From Galactobacter valiniphilus (GTDB taxonomy: Bacteria; Actinomycetota; Actinomycetes; Actinomycetales; Micrococcaceae), in the NCBI RefSeq assembly GCF_003575975.1, contig NZ_QQXK01000011.1:1-64000 (forward strand): 64,000 nt of DNA. The letters are read 5' to 3'. Shown one piece after another: positions 44,382 to 52,677 of the stretch (its first letter is position 1; each line of letters begins with the position of its first letter). The notes under the pieces were generated by a model. The model was given only the letters and a program-made list of their open reading frames with translations. It had not been told where the DNA came from and ran no database searches. A program made the position numbers and the translations under genes.

Positions 44382-44882
44382 ATGGGCCCGTTTCCCGCCG
44401 TCCACCCCGGCCGCTTCACCGACGCCGGAGACGAGGAGGTGACCGTCTTTCTCATCGGCATGCGCTTCAACAAGCCCTGGAAGGTCCATCGCTGGCTGCC
44501 CGTTTTCGTGGCCATGCCGCGCATGATCGTGTACCTGAAGCGCCACCCGGCGCAGGGTTTGCTCGGTCTGCACGGTTGGGCCGGCCGCACCATCCTGATC
44601 CTGCAGTACTGGCGCAGCGTCCAGGAGCTGCAGGCGTTCGCCTCCGCGGCTGATGCACCCCACCTGGCCCCGTGGCGGCGCTTCATGAAAACGGTGAGGA
44701 AGGACGACGCCGTGGGCATCTGGCACGAGACGTATCGCGTTGCCCCGGATCACCGGGAGAGCGTCTACGTCAACATGCCGGCGTTCGGGCTCGCACAGGC
44801 CACGGGGCACGCACCGGTGGACCACGGATCCCGCACGGCCAAGCAGCGCATGAGCCGCCGCGGAGGCCGGAGCGCGGGCTAA
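44382..44882 (+). CDS. DUF4188-family protein
   Basis: 166 residues from the ATG at 44382, with GAGGAG five bases upstream. Pattern: EEVTVFLIGMRFNKPWKVHR, WLPVFVAMPRMIVYLKRHPA, GLLGLHGWAGRTILILQYWR, VQELQAFASAADAPHLAPWR, and IWHETYRVAPDHRESVYVNM. The family belongs to the ferredoxin-like (dimeric alpha-beta barrel) fold and includes spheroidene monooxygenase-like proteins. No enzyme activity is confirmed. It is flanked by two homologous hairpins and is the only gene between them. Confidence 0.87.
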   Translation: MGPFPAVHPGRFTDAGDEEVTVFLIGMRFNKPWKVHRWLPVFVAMPRMIVYLKRHPAQGLLGLHGWAGRTILILQYWRSVQELQAFASAADAPHLAPWRRFMKTVRKDDAVGIWHETYRVAPDHRESVYVNMPAFGLAQATGHAPVDHGSRTAKQRMSRRGGRSAG

Positions 44883-44969
44883 CTCAAGGAGGAGGCACCC
44901 GCGCCCGTCTCGTCATTCCGGGCACAGGCGCTCGGCGGCTCCACCCCCGGGCTCGGCCGTCTCTCCACG

Positions 44970-45029
44970 AAATCGGAGTGTCAAATGCACGCTTGTCGGC
45001 CAAAAAGCGTGCATTTGGCACTCCGATTT
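44970..45029. terminator. Long hairpin, copy B
   Basis: Arms 44970-44994 and 45005-45029 pair over 25 bases with one mismatch. The outer bases (AAATCGGAGTG and CACTCCGATTTTTGGG) are nearly identical to copy A at 44169. Lies between the convergent DUF4188 and HD-like genes, so it may stop both. Confidence 0.75.
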
Positions 45030-45117
45030 TTGGGGGATGGAAGCGCACGACGGCGCGCCGCTGGGTGGGCACGAGGGTGCAGCCAGGCCAGTGCGGGCCG
45101 CGTCCGACTGTCCCGTC

Positions 45118-45486
45118 TCAGCAGGCAGGGCGCAGGTGCCAGGCTTCCTCGCCGAGGGCGTCCCAGACGAGGCGCGCGAGCGGATGGCTCAAGGCGCGAG
45201 CGGCGAGGGTCCCGGCAGATTCCCCTGCCCTCGGCGTCAGCGCCGAGACGGCGGAGGCGATCTCCTCGCCGAAACTCGCGGCCAGCTCGGCCTCGGTGAC
45301 CTGCTCGAGGGAAAGGTGCAGCCACGCGACGGCCACGGCGGGGTGGCGTTCGCCGCGGCTTTCGCCGACGCGCGCGGCCAGTTCAGCCAACGCCTCGCCG
45401 AGCCCGCGGCCCCGGGCGTCGGTGCTCCCGGCGTGCAGCCCCCTGGCCAACACGCGGGCGCCGATGGTGAGGTCTCTGCCGTCCAC
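45118..45486 (-). CDS. Degenerate HD-domain-like protein
   Basis: 122 residues from the ATG at 45486. The helical pattern HPAVAVAWLHLSLEQVTEAE, ELAASFGEEIASAVSALTPR, GTLAARALSHPLARLVWDAL resembles the HD domain of RelA/SpoT-type and related phosphohydrolases, but the metal-binding His-Asp pair is replaced by His-Leu (AWLHLS in place of AWLHDV). The protein is therefore unlikely to be a metal-dependent phosphohydrolase. A regulatory or binding role is possible. Gene is complete by start and stop and stands alone. Family assignment is tentative. Confidence 0.5.
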   Translation of the reverse strand: MDGRDLTIGARVLARGLHAGSTDARGRGLGEALAELAARVGESRGERHPAVAVAWLHLSLEQVTEAELAASFGEEIASAVSALTPRAGESAGTLAARALSHPLARLVWDALGEEAWHLRPAC

Positions 45487-45714
45487 GCATCCTCCTGATC
45501 AACGTCTGCGGGTTTAAGCCTAGGCCGGGCCCCCGACGCTTTGCCCATCGGTGACACCCCGACGCATGACGTCGCGTGACGCCGGGTGACCCCCGCTGAC
45601 GCCATCCCGTGACAGCGCGCCGGGGGTGGTGCGACGCTCGTGCTCCGCCCGAGCGACACCGGAGACCACCTTGTCGCTCACCCCAGCCCAACCGACCGCC
45701 CCAAGGAGCGCCCC

Positions 45715-46236
45715 ATGAGCCTCGCCCCGCTGCTGATCGACGTCCGTTCCGCCGCCGAGTTCGAGGCAGTGCACGCCCCGGGCTCTGTCAACGTGCCGCT
45801 TCCCGTGCTCCTCGAGCACCGCGCAGAGGCGGCGTCCAAGCTGCGCGGCCCCGTGACGCTGCTCTGCGCCTCGGGCGCCCGCGCCGAGGAGGCCAGGACC
45901 GCGCTGGCGGGAGAGGGCTTCACCGACGCCACGGTCCTCACGGGCGGCGTCAACGCCCTCGAGAAGGAGGGCGGCGCCGTGCGCACCTCCGGGACATGGG
46001 CCCTGGAGCGCCAGGTCCGCCTCGTCGCCGGCTCGCTGGTCCTGGCGGGACTGGCCGGCGGCCGCTTCCTCTCCCCCAAGCTCCGCGGCCTCTCGGGGAT
46101 CATCGGCGGCGGTCTGACCGTCGCCGCCCTCTCCAACACCTGCGCCATGGGTTCGTTGCTCTCCCGCGCCCCGTGGAACCGTGTCGCCCACGAGCCCACG
46201 GCCGAGGAGGCCCTGGCCGCCCTCGAGCGCGTCTGA
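45715..46236 (+). CDS. Rhodanese-like protein with C-terminal membrane region
   Basis: 173 residues from the ATG at 45715, which has AAGGAG upstream. Rhodanese domain with LLIDVRSAAEFEAVHAPGSV at the start and the catalytic Cys51 in LLCASGARAEEA. After about residue 95 a DUF2892-type region with two short hydrophobic helices (VRLVAGSLVLAGLAGG and LSGIIGGGLTVAALSN) resembles YgaP, where a rhodanese domain is fused to a membrane hairpin. Function: sulfur transfer or thiocyanate/persulfide handling at the membrane. A single gene. Confidence 0.9.
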   Translation: MSLAPLLIDVRSAAEFEAVHAPGSVNVPLPVLLEHRAEAASKLRGPVTLLCASGARAEEARTALAGEGFTDATVLTGGVNALEKEGGAVRTSGTWALERQVRLVAGSLVLAGLAGGRFLSPKLRGLSGIIGGGLTVAALSNTCAMGSLLSRAPWNRVAHEPTAEEALAALERV

Positions 46237-46336
46237 ACCACGCGCCGTCGGGCACCTTGGACCTGACTTCAGCGCCCGACGACGCCCGCCCGCCGCGGGC
46301 GGGCGCCTCACCGTCCGCCGTGGCAGGCTGGAGGGC

Positions 46337-46900
46337 ATGAACGCCCAGCTGCTGCACGACGTCGAGACCCTCCTGGCGGGCTGGGAGAAGCGCTGGGGCA
46401 CCCCCGACGCCCGCGAGGCGGCGGCTCTTGCCGACGCGCGGGCCGCGCTGGCCCAAGAGCCGCCGGCGCTCCTGCGCCACCCGTGGCGGACCCACGTCAC
46501 GTGCAGCGCCTTCGTGTTCTCGTCCGATCTGCGCTCCACCCTGCTGGTGCACCACGTGAAGGGCGACTTCTGGGTGCAGCCGGGTGGGCATCCCGAGGAC
46601 GACGACGCCTCGGCCATCGGGGCCGCCCTGCGCGAGGCGCGCGAGGAGACGGGCGCCTCCCCGCTGGGAACGCCGGTGGTCGTGGACCTCGACCACCACG
46701 CGCTCTCCGGCGCGTTTGGCCATTGCGCGTCTCACCTGGACCTGAGCGTGGCGGTGCTCGCCGACCCGGAGGCGGCGCTGCTCGTCAGCGCGGAGTCCCA
46801 CGATCTCGCATGGTTCCCCGTGGAGGAGCTGCCTGCAAAGCTGCCGAGCGGCTTTGCGGCGCGGCTGGCCCGCGTGCTCGCGCGGACCGCGGCGCTCTAG
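46337..46900 (+). CDS. Nudix hydrolase
   Basis: 187 residues from the ATG at 46337. The Nudix box is at about 84-106: GGHPEDDDASAIGAALREAR then EETGA, matching GX5EX7REUXEEXGU. A helical N-terminal extension of about 50 residues precedes it. Family hydrolyses nucleoside diphosphates linked to another moiety. The substrate is not predictable. The sequence FVFSSDLRSTLLVHHVKGDF shows the usual first strand of housekeeping Nudix proteins. Monocistronic, convergent with the VOC gene. Confidence 0.92.
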   Translation: MNAQLLHDVETLLAGWEKRWGTPDAREAAALADARAALAQEPPALLRHPWRTHVTCSAFVFSSDLRSTLLVHHVKGDFWVQPGGHPEDDDASAIGAALREAREETGASPLGTPVVVDLDHHALSGAFGHCASHLDLSVAVLADPEAALLVSAESHDLAWFPVEELPAKLPSGFAARLARVLARTAAL

Positions 46901-46925
46901 GCCGCGACCGCCCGGCGGGAACCGC

Positions 46926-47396
46926 TCAGGCGCCCGTGCCGCGCAGCCCCTCGATGTCCAGCTTCTTCATGCTCATCATGCGCTCAAAGGCGCCGGGCGA
47001 GGCCATGAGTTCGCCCATGTTCTCCGGCACGATCTGCCAGGACAGGCCGTACTTGTCCTTGAGCCAGCCGCACTGCTCGGACTCCGGGACGGCGGAGAGC
47101 GCCTCCCAGTAGCGATCGATCTCCGCCTGATCGGCGCAGTCGACGATGAGCGAGATGGCCTCGTTGAACTTAAACTCCGGGCCGGCGTTGATCGCGTCAA
47201 ACTTCACGCCGCGCAGCGTGAACTGGATGGAGAGCGGCTTGCCGGCCAGGTGCTTCTGGAAGTCCAGCAGGCCCTCTTCCGGATACCGTGCCACGTTCAG
47301 GATCTCGGAGTCCGGGAAGACGCTCACGTAGAACTCGACGGCCTCCAGGGCGACCCCGTCGAACCAGAGGGACGGGGTGATCTTCTGCTCTGCCAT
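46926..47396 (-). CDS. VOC-family protein, PhnB-like
   Basis: 156 residues from the ATG at 47396. Glyoxalase-fold pattern of the PhnB/3-demethylubiquinone group: ITPSLWFDGVALEAVEFYVS, VFPDSEILNVARYPEEGLLD, SIQFTLRGVKFDAINAGPEF, DQAEIDRYWEALSAVPESEQ and CGWLKDKYGLSWQIVPENMG, with a MSMKKLDIEGL end. Cytosolic protein likely binding a small ligand or metal. Many have no assigned reaction. A single leftward gene. Confidence 0.92.
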   Translation of the reverse strand: MAEQKITPSLWFDGVALEAVEFYVSVFPDSEILNVARYPEEGLLDFQKHLAGKPLSIQFTLRGVKFDAINAGPEFKFNEAISLIVDCADQAEIDRYWEALSAVPESEQCGWLKDKYGLSWQIVPENMGELMASPGAFERMMSMKKLDIEGLRGTGA

Positions 47397-47541
47397 GACG
47401 CCTCTTTCCGCCGGGGCCGTCTCTGCGCGAGGCCCGGCCCCCACGCTAGAACGCTCCGCCCCGCCACGCTAGGGGCGCGGCGCCGCGGCCGCATCGACGC
47501 CCCGGCCGCAGCGGGGCCAGGGCACCGCGGAGCGGGCGCGC

Positions 47542-48900
47542 TCAGCGCCGGCCTGCATCCGCCGCGCTGGCCGCGCCGGAGACCACCAGGAGCGCGCACG
47601 TCATCCAAATGGCGCCCGCCGGCCCCCACGGCGCCGCCACGAGCCCCGCCAGCAACGGCATCAGCACCTGCCCCAGGCGGTTGCCCATGAGCCGCACGGC
47701 CAGCGCCGAACCGCGCCACGCACCCGGCACCGATTGGGAGATGAGGGTCATGGTCAGCGGCTGCCCGATCCCGAGGAAGAAGCCTCCGATCACGAGGAAC
47801 ACCGTCGCCACCGCGATGCCGGGCCCGCCCGGCCACCAGGCCAGGGCGAGCGGGGGCAGCGCGAGCGTGGCCCCCGAGCCGAAGAGGCACGAGAGCATGA
47901 GGAGGGTGCGCCCCACGCGCCCCACCATCCACGGCAGCACGGCGCGGCAGATGATCGAGGCGAGCGCGCGGATGGCCAGGAGCGTGCCGATCACCCCGGG
48001 ATCGATCCCCAGCTCCTCGCCCACCACGGGCAGGAACGCGGTCAGGATGTCCAGCATCGAGAGCAGGCTCAGGGCCGCGAGCATCGCGGCCGGCACACCG
48101 GGGCGCCGCATGATCTTGAGGACCGTCGGCCGCCCCTCCGGCGCCCCCGGCACCGCGCCCCCTGGCGGGGCCTGAACGTCACCGCCCGACGCCGCGTGGC
48201 CGGCCGCGGCGTTCGCCTCGCCTTCCGCTGGGGCCTCCCCCGCGTCGTCGGGCGGGCCGGGGGCGATCTCCACCTCGGTGCGCCGGTCGCGGGGCGAACC
48301 GGGCAGGGGCGCGACGAAGAGCAGCGTGCCGGCGGCCGCGATGGCGGCGCCGACCCAGAGCGCCGTCTGCACGGCGCCCAGCCGCCCGTCGCCGTGCGCC
48401 GAGCCGACGATGAGCCCGCCCAGGAACGGGCCGATGAGCTGGCCCACCGAGTAGGCGGCGGTGAACCAGCCGAAACCGACGTCCAGTTGGCGCGGACTCG
48501 AGTAGCGGGCGATGGCCGATTGACCGGCGATCGTGAAGGCCAGGTGGCCGAAGCCGAGCACCGCGGAGGCGGCGATGACGCCCCAGAGGTTCGGCGCCAG
48601 CGCGAGGCCCACCCCGGCCAGGCCGAGCGTCGCGGCGCCGACGGCGAGCAGCACCCGCAGCCTGAGCATGCGATCGGAGAGCCGGCCCAGGGCGATGGCC
48701 ACGGCGAGCGGGATGATGGCGTAGGCGGCCGTCGCGACACCCACGGCCACGGAATCGGCGCCGAAGGCCAGGAGCTTGTAGGACGTCACGGGACGCAGAA
48801 GATTCAGGCCCGATTGCGTGAAGACCGCGGCGACGATGAGCACCCAGAGCCAGGGTGTGCCGGATCGCTCCCTCGTCGAAGCGGCCCGCGCCATGCCCAT
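47542..48900 (-). CDS. MFS transporter
   Basis: 452 residues from the ATG at 48900 (a second ATG six bases later is possible). Two six-helix halves: SGLNLLRPVTSYKLLAFGAD, IPLAVAIALGRLSDRMLRLR (loop 2-3 motif), VLGFGHLAFTIAGQSAIARY, and in the second half LAIRALASIICRAVLPWMVG. A central hydrophilic loop of about 65 Ala/Gly/Glu residues separates the halves. Its DNA carries two CGTCGGGC/GCCCGACG-type motifs. Substrate unknown. The frame runs unbroken into the gene upstream, but that gene has its own natural end (see next entry). Confidence 0.8.
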   Translation of the reverse strand: MGMARAASTRERSGTPWLWVLIVAAVFTQSGLNLLRPVTSYKLLAFGADSVAVGVATAAYAIIPLAVAIALGRLSDRMLRLRVLLAVGAATLGLAGVGLALAPNLWGVIAASAVLGFGHLAFTIAGQSAIARYSSPRQLDVGFGWFTAAYSVGQLIGPFLGGLIVGSAHGDGRLGAVQTALWVGAAIAAAGTLLFVAPLPGSPRDRRTEVEIAPGPPDDAGEAPAEGEANAAAGHAASGGDVQAPPGGAVPGAPEGRPTVLKIMRRPGVPAAMLAALSLLSMLDILTAFLPVVGEELGIDPGVIGTLLAIRALASIICRAVLPWMVGRVGRTLLMLSCLFGSGATLALPPLALAWWPGGPGIAVATVFLVIGGFFLGIGQPLTMTLISQSVPGAWRGSALAVRLMGNRLGQVLMPLLAGLVAAPWGPAGAIWMTCALLVVSGAASAADAGRR

Positions 48901-48962
48901 CCCCCGCACCCTTGTCTGCTGCGCCCACCCTATCGCCGGGGATCGCCCCAGCCCCGCGAGCG

Positions 48963-49827
48963 TTACGAGGCAGAGGCGGAGGCAGACGCGGACGAGGCCA
49001 CGGCCTCCGCAAGTTGCTTGCTCGCCTGCCCCCCCGAGCAGGAACCCCTGGGCGCGGGGGCTGCGCTTCTCCGAGCCCCAGACCGTAAGCCGCAGCGAGG
49101 CGTTCTGCGCCAGGTGGGTGGGGACCACGCGACACCAGGATCGCGTGCTTCCCTCGGCCGCGGCGGCGCCCGCCGCATCGGACGGCGTCGATTCGGGGGC
49201 TTCGGCGGCGCACCGCGTTCCGGAGTGGACCGCCCCGTCCTCGGTGAGGACCGCGGCGCGCGCGGCGTCGAGCCGCTCGCCCGTCAGGGTGGAGACCTCG
49301 CGAACCTCCACGGTGAACGTCACGGTCGAGTAGCCGCTCGGGTCGATCGCCTCGCCCGCCGCGGCGGCGCTCAACGGCGCAATGGAGACATCCACGAGCC
49401 GCAATCCGACCCACTGCCCCTCGATCCACTCCCCCGGGGCTGCGGCCCGCACCTCCCCGAGGTCGCGGTGCAGCCTGGCCGGTCTGGTCAGCGGGCCCTC
49501 CCGCGCGCGCGTGCCCGACCCCAGGAGCGCGTCGCGCTGTTCCTGCAACGCCAGCTCGCGCTGGCCCTCGGGGCTGTTGACCCACGCCCTGTGTTCGTCC
49601 ATCGAGATGCTCAGCCCGCTCCACACCGCGATCGCGTACCCGGGGGGCGCCGCGAGCAAGCCGACGAGTAGCAACACACCTGCCGCCACCCAGGACCTCG
49701 TGGGCAGCTGACCCCTGCGGCGGCGCCGCAGCCCGCGCACCACGAGCCACACGACGCAGGCCGCGAGGAGCACCGCCGCGGCCCAGAACGTGGCGATCGG
49801 CATGAAGGCCCACGAGAATTTATCCAT
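48963..49827 (-). pseudogene. Membrane-anchored protein with frameshift at a C7 run
   Basis: From the ATG at 49827 the frame gives two helices (about 10-30 and 43-65), then a soluble domain: WIEGQWVGLRLVDVSIAPLS, STVTFTVEVREVSTLTGERL and NASLRLTVWGSEKRSPRAQG. At the seven-C run 49029-49035 (plus strand) the reading continues as low-complexity sequence that joins the MFS gene. One base fewer would give QASKQLAEAVASSASASASA and a natural TAA at 48963-48965, total about 287 residues. I therefore read one protein with a homopolymer frameshift, not a giant fusion. No known family. The domain could be a DUF4352-like secreted module. Either phase variation or a sequencing error would explain it. Confidence 0.65.
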
Positions 49828-49878
49828 ACGTTAGTTAATCCCTCATGGGCGGACACACTACAAGCCCCTCACAACGAA

Positions 49879-49912
49879 ACGCCCGCCCACCTCAAGGAAG
49901 GTGAGCGGGCGT
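49879..49912. terminator. Terminator of the CNNM pair
   Basis: Arms 49879-49891 and 49900-49912 pair with one mismatch. It is 40 bases past the stop of the leftward CNNM gene and is bounded by CGTCGTCGTGCC on its right. Confidence 0.6.
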
Positions 49913-49951
49913 CGTCGTGCCTCAAGAACCGGACCTGCGGGCCGTGGGCCG

Positions 49952-50992
49952 TCAGGCCCCCGGCCGGCTGTCGTCGCGGATGCGTCCCACGAGCTCCTCG
50001 AGGACGTCCTCGAGCGTGATGAGCCCGTCCGGCTCGCCGTCCGCGCCGAGCAGCAGGGCCAGGTGGGCGCCGTCGCGCTGCATGGCGCCCAGGGCCTCAC
50101 CCACGGGCGTGCCGGCGGCGAAGCGCGGCAGCTCGCGCACGCTCGCGGAGGGCAGCGGCGCCTGGCGGGCGTCGCCCGTGGTGCCGATGACGTCCTTGAC
50201 GTGCACATAGCCGGCCCAGCCGCCGTCGGCGGAGCGCAGCGGAAAGCGGGAGAAGCTGCGCGCGGCGGCCTCCTCCACCCCCGCGGGCGTGACGCTCAGC
50301 GGCAGGGAGACCACGGACTCGAGCGGGATCCGCACCGAGTCCACCGTGCCGGCCCCGAAGCGCAGGGCGCCCAGGAGCAGGGCCTCGTCGCCGTCGTCGA
50401 TGGCGCCGCCCTCGGCCGATTCGCGGACCATCGCCGCGACCTCGTGCTGGTCGAAGGTGCTCGCGACCTCGTTCTTCGGCTGGACCTTGAACAGGCGCAG
50501 GATCCCGTTGCCGATCGCGTTCATGAGCCACAGCACGGGCTGCAGCACGCGCACCAGCACCACCATGGGCGGGCCGAAGCGCAGGGCGGTCTTCTCCGGG
50601 CCCGCGAGCGCGATGTTCTTGGGCACCATCTCGCCGAGCACCACGTGCAGGTACGTCACCACGGCGTAGGCGATGACGTAGGAGAGCACGTCGATCGCGG
50701 TCTCCGGCACGCCCCACGAGCCCAGCGGACCCTCGACGGCGTGCTTCACGAAGGGCTTGGTCACGTAGCCGAGCGCGAGCGAGCACACGGTGATGCCGAG
50801 CTGCGCGCCGGCCATGACGAGCGAGACGTGCTCGAGCGCCCAGAGCGTCAGCTTGGCGGCGCGCCCGCCCTCGCGGGCCTTGGGCTCGATGATGGAGCGG
50901 CGCGCCGAGATGAGCGCAAACTCCCCCGCCACAAAGAAGTAGTTCGCGGCCAGGAGGGCCACGGTCAGGACGATCGCAACGACGTCGTTCAC
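49952..50992 (-). CDS. CNNM (DUF21)/CBS-pair transport protein, second of two
   Basis: 346 residues from the ATG at 50992. Three to four membrane helices form the CNNM/DUF21 domain (about 1-185), with FFVAGEFALISARRSIIEPK, AGAQLGITVCSLALGYVTKP, and VLGEMVPKNIALAGPEKTAL. A CBS-pair follows (LPLRSADGGWAGYVHVKDVI, and DGLITLEDVLEELVGRIRDD). No CorC_HlyC domain. Belongs to the CNNM/hemolysin family implicated in Mg2+ or Co2+ homeostasis. It overlaps its paralogue by four bases (50989-50992), so they are co-translated and may form a heterodimer. Confidence 0.9.
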   Translation of the reverse strand: MNDVVAIVLTVALLAANYFFVAGEFALISARRSIIEPKAREGGRAAKLTLWALEHVSLVMAGAQLGITVCSLALGYVTKPFVKHAVEGPLGSWGVPETAIDVLSYVIAYAVVTYLHVVLGEMVPKNIALAGPEKTALRFGPPMVVLVRVLQPVLWLMNAIGNGILRLFKVQPKNEVASTFDQHEVAAMVRESAEGGAIDDGDEALLLGALRFGAGTVDSVRIPLESVVSLPLSVTPAGVEEAAARSFSRFPLRSADGGWAGYVHVKDVIGTTGDARQAPLPSASVRELPRFAAGTPVGEALGAMQRDGAHLALLLGADGEPDGLITLEDVLEELVGRIRDDSRPGA

Positions 50993-52341
50993 TTGCCCTC
51001 GTCCTCGTCCACTTCGGTGACGCTTGCCTCGAGGCGCGCGATGCGCGCCCCGTCCATCTCCAGGACCGTCAGGGTCACCTCGGAGGCGGGCAGCTGGTAT
51101 TCACCGGCGGTGCGGAGCACGACGACGTCGCCCTCCTTGGCGATGCGGCCCAGCTCCAGCGTGAACAGGCCGGCCACGGTCTCGTGGTCGGCACCGTCCG
51201 GAATGCGGGCGCGCAGGATCTCGGTGGCCTCGTCGGGGCGCAGGGCGCCGTCGATCTGCCACACGCCCTCGGAGACGGGGCTGGCCACGGCCTCTTCGGG
51301 GTCGTGCTCGTCGACGACCTCGCCCACGAGCTCCTCCACGAGGTCCTCGAGGGTCAGCAATCCGGCGACGTCGCCGGTTTCGTCGATGAGGACGGCCATC
51401 TGCAGGCCGCCCTCGCGCAGGGTGTCCATGAGCTCGTCCAGCTCCACGGTGTCCGGCACCAGCGTGGCCTCCTCGGCCACGGTGGCGACGGCCGTGGTGG
51501 CGCGTTGCTCGTAGGGCACCGCGAGCGCGCGGCGCACGTGCACCACGCCGTCCACGGAGTGCACATCGCCCTCCGCCACGGGGAAGCGCGAGTGACCGGT
51601 GTTCGCCGAGAGCTCCAGGAGCTCCTGGATGCTCGTGGCGCCGGAGACCGTGACCATGCGCGTGCGCGGGGTCATGGTGTCGTGGCCGCGGCGATGGCCG
51701 AAGGCCACGGAGCGCTCCAGCAGCTGGGCCGTGTGCTCGGGGAGCACGCCCTCGTGCGCGGAGTGCTGGGCCAGGGCCACGAGCTCCTCCGGGGAGCGCA
51801 CCGAATCCAGGTGCTCCGTCGGCGTGATGTTGAACAGGCGCAGGATCGCGTTGGCCGTGCCGTTGAAGAAGACGAGCAGCGGCTTGGTCGCGGCGGAGAA
51901 GCCGCGCTGGAAGCCCACCACCTGGCGGGCCGTGGCCAGCGGCTTGGCGATGGCCAGGTTTTTGGGGACCAGCTCGCCGAAGACCATGGTGACGACCGTG
52001 GCGAGCACGAGCGAGATGATCACGGAGAGGGTGCGGGCCGCCGCCTCGGCGAGGCCGGCGCCCGTGAGGGGGCCGACGACGATCGCGGCCACGGCCGGCT
52101 CGGCCAGGAAGCCGATGCCGAGGTTGGTCAGGGTGATGCCGAGCTGGGCTCCCGAGAGCTGCGTCGACAGGGTGTCCATGCCCTTCAGGACGCCCATCGC
52201 ACGCTTGTCGCCCGCCTCGATGGCTGCCTTGACGTCGTTGCGGTTGACGGTGATGAGGGAGAACTCGGCGGCAACAAACATGCCGCAGGCGGCCACGAGA
52301 AGGAGGGCCAGAACGATTGACACTATTTCCACGATCGGCAC
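50989..52341 (-). CDS. CNNM (DUF21)/CBS/CorC_HlyC transport protein, first of two
   Basis: 450 residues from the GTG at 52341 (in-frame downstream starts are possible). Domain order: CNNM membrane part (about 1-195, FVAAEFSLITVNRNDVKAAI, SGAQLGITLTNLGIGFLAEP, VFGELVPKNLAIAKPLATAR), a CBS pair (about 215-340, MTPRTRMVTVSGATSIQELL, LLTLEDLVEELVGEVVDEHD), and a CorC_HlyC domain at the C-terminus (about 355-440, WQIDGALRPDEATEILRARI). Likely divalent-cation handling. First gene of a two-gene operon. Confidence 0.9.
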   Translation of the reverse strand: MPIVEIVSIVLALLLVAACGMFVAAEFSLITVNRNDVKAAIEAGDKRAMGVLKGMDTLSTQLSGAQLGITLTNLGIGFLAEPAVAAIVVGPLTGAGLAEAAARTLSVIISLVLATVVTMVFGELVPKNLAIAKPLATARQVVGFQRGFSAATKPLLVFFNGTANAILRLFNITPTEHLDSVRSPEELVALAQHSAHEGVLPEHTAQLLERSVAFGHRRGHDTMTPRTRMVTVSGATSIQELLELSANTGHSRFPVAEGDVHSVDGVVHVRRALAVPYEQRATTAVATVAEEATLVPDTVELDELMDTLREGGLQMAVLIDETGDVAGLLTLEDLVEELVGEVVDEHDPEEAVASPVSEGVWQIDGALRPDEATEILRARIPDGADHETVAGLFTLELGRIAKEGDVVVLRTAGEYQLPASEVTLTVLEMDGARIARLEASVTEVDEDEGK

Positions 52342-52582
52342 CCCCGCTCAGGACTCAAAGGGGTGGGTGCCGGGTGACACGGCAGAGGGGGCTTCAAAGA
52401 GCCCGGACTGTCGCCAGGGGCGTTCATCATTCCTTTCTTCGCCGCCGGTTCCGGCGGCACGGTGAAGTTTCATTGTCCTGGAGGCCGAGCCGCCGTGCCA
52501 GGCGTCAGGGCGCCAGGAGCCCGACTCCCGGCGATTTCCCAGGGACGAGGGGCCCGTTCAGCTGCCCGACGCCGGATGGTTC
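52342..52582. other. Spacer upstream of the CNNM operon
   Basis: No gene. On the minus strand this holds the promoter region of the CNNM pair. Contains GCCCGACGCCGG at 52564, one of the dispersed motifs. A YkoK/M-box-type Mg2+ riboswitch, which can precede such genes elsewhere, is not recognisable by eye. Confidence 0.4.
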
Positions 52583-52625
52583 CCCGGGTGTCTCACCCCA
52601 CCGTGGGTGGGGTGAGACACCCGGG
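52583..52625. terminator. Strong terminator of the DHA2 transporter
   Basis: Perfect 20-bp arms (52583-52602 and 52606-52625) around a GTG loop, about 53 bases past the stop of the leftward transporter gene at 52678. Confidence 0.8.
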
Positions 52626-52677
52626 CGAGCGCGCGTCGTCGTGCCCTTGGAAGGGACCCACGGAGCGGCCGGGCCGA

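Noticed and set aside
44169-45029. Terminal inverted repeats of a classical transposon
   Set aside because: Each copy is itself a full hairpin rather than one half of an inverted pair, no transposase lies between them and no target-site duplication is evident.
47542-49827. A 761-codon fusion of a membrane-anchored protein and an MFS transporter
   Set aside because: The joining stretch is low-complexity Arg/Leu/Gly sequence, a natural stop appears when one C of a seven-C run is removed, and the MFS part has its own start with a plausible ribosome site.
52342-52582. Magnesium riboswitch before the CNNM operon
   Set aside because: No conserved M-box elements are recognisable by eye. A covariance-model search would be needed to settle this.
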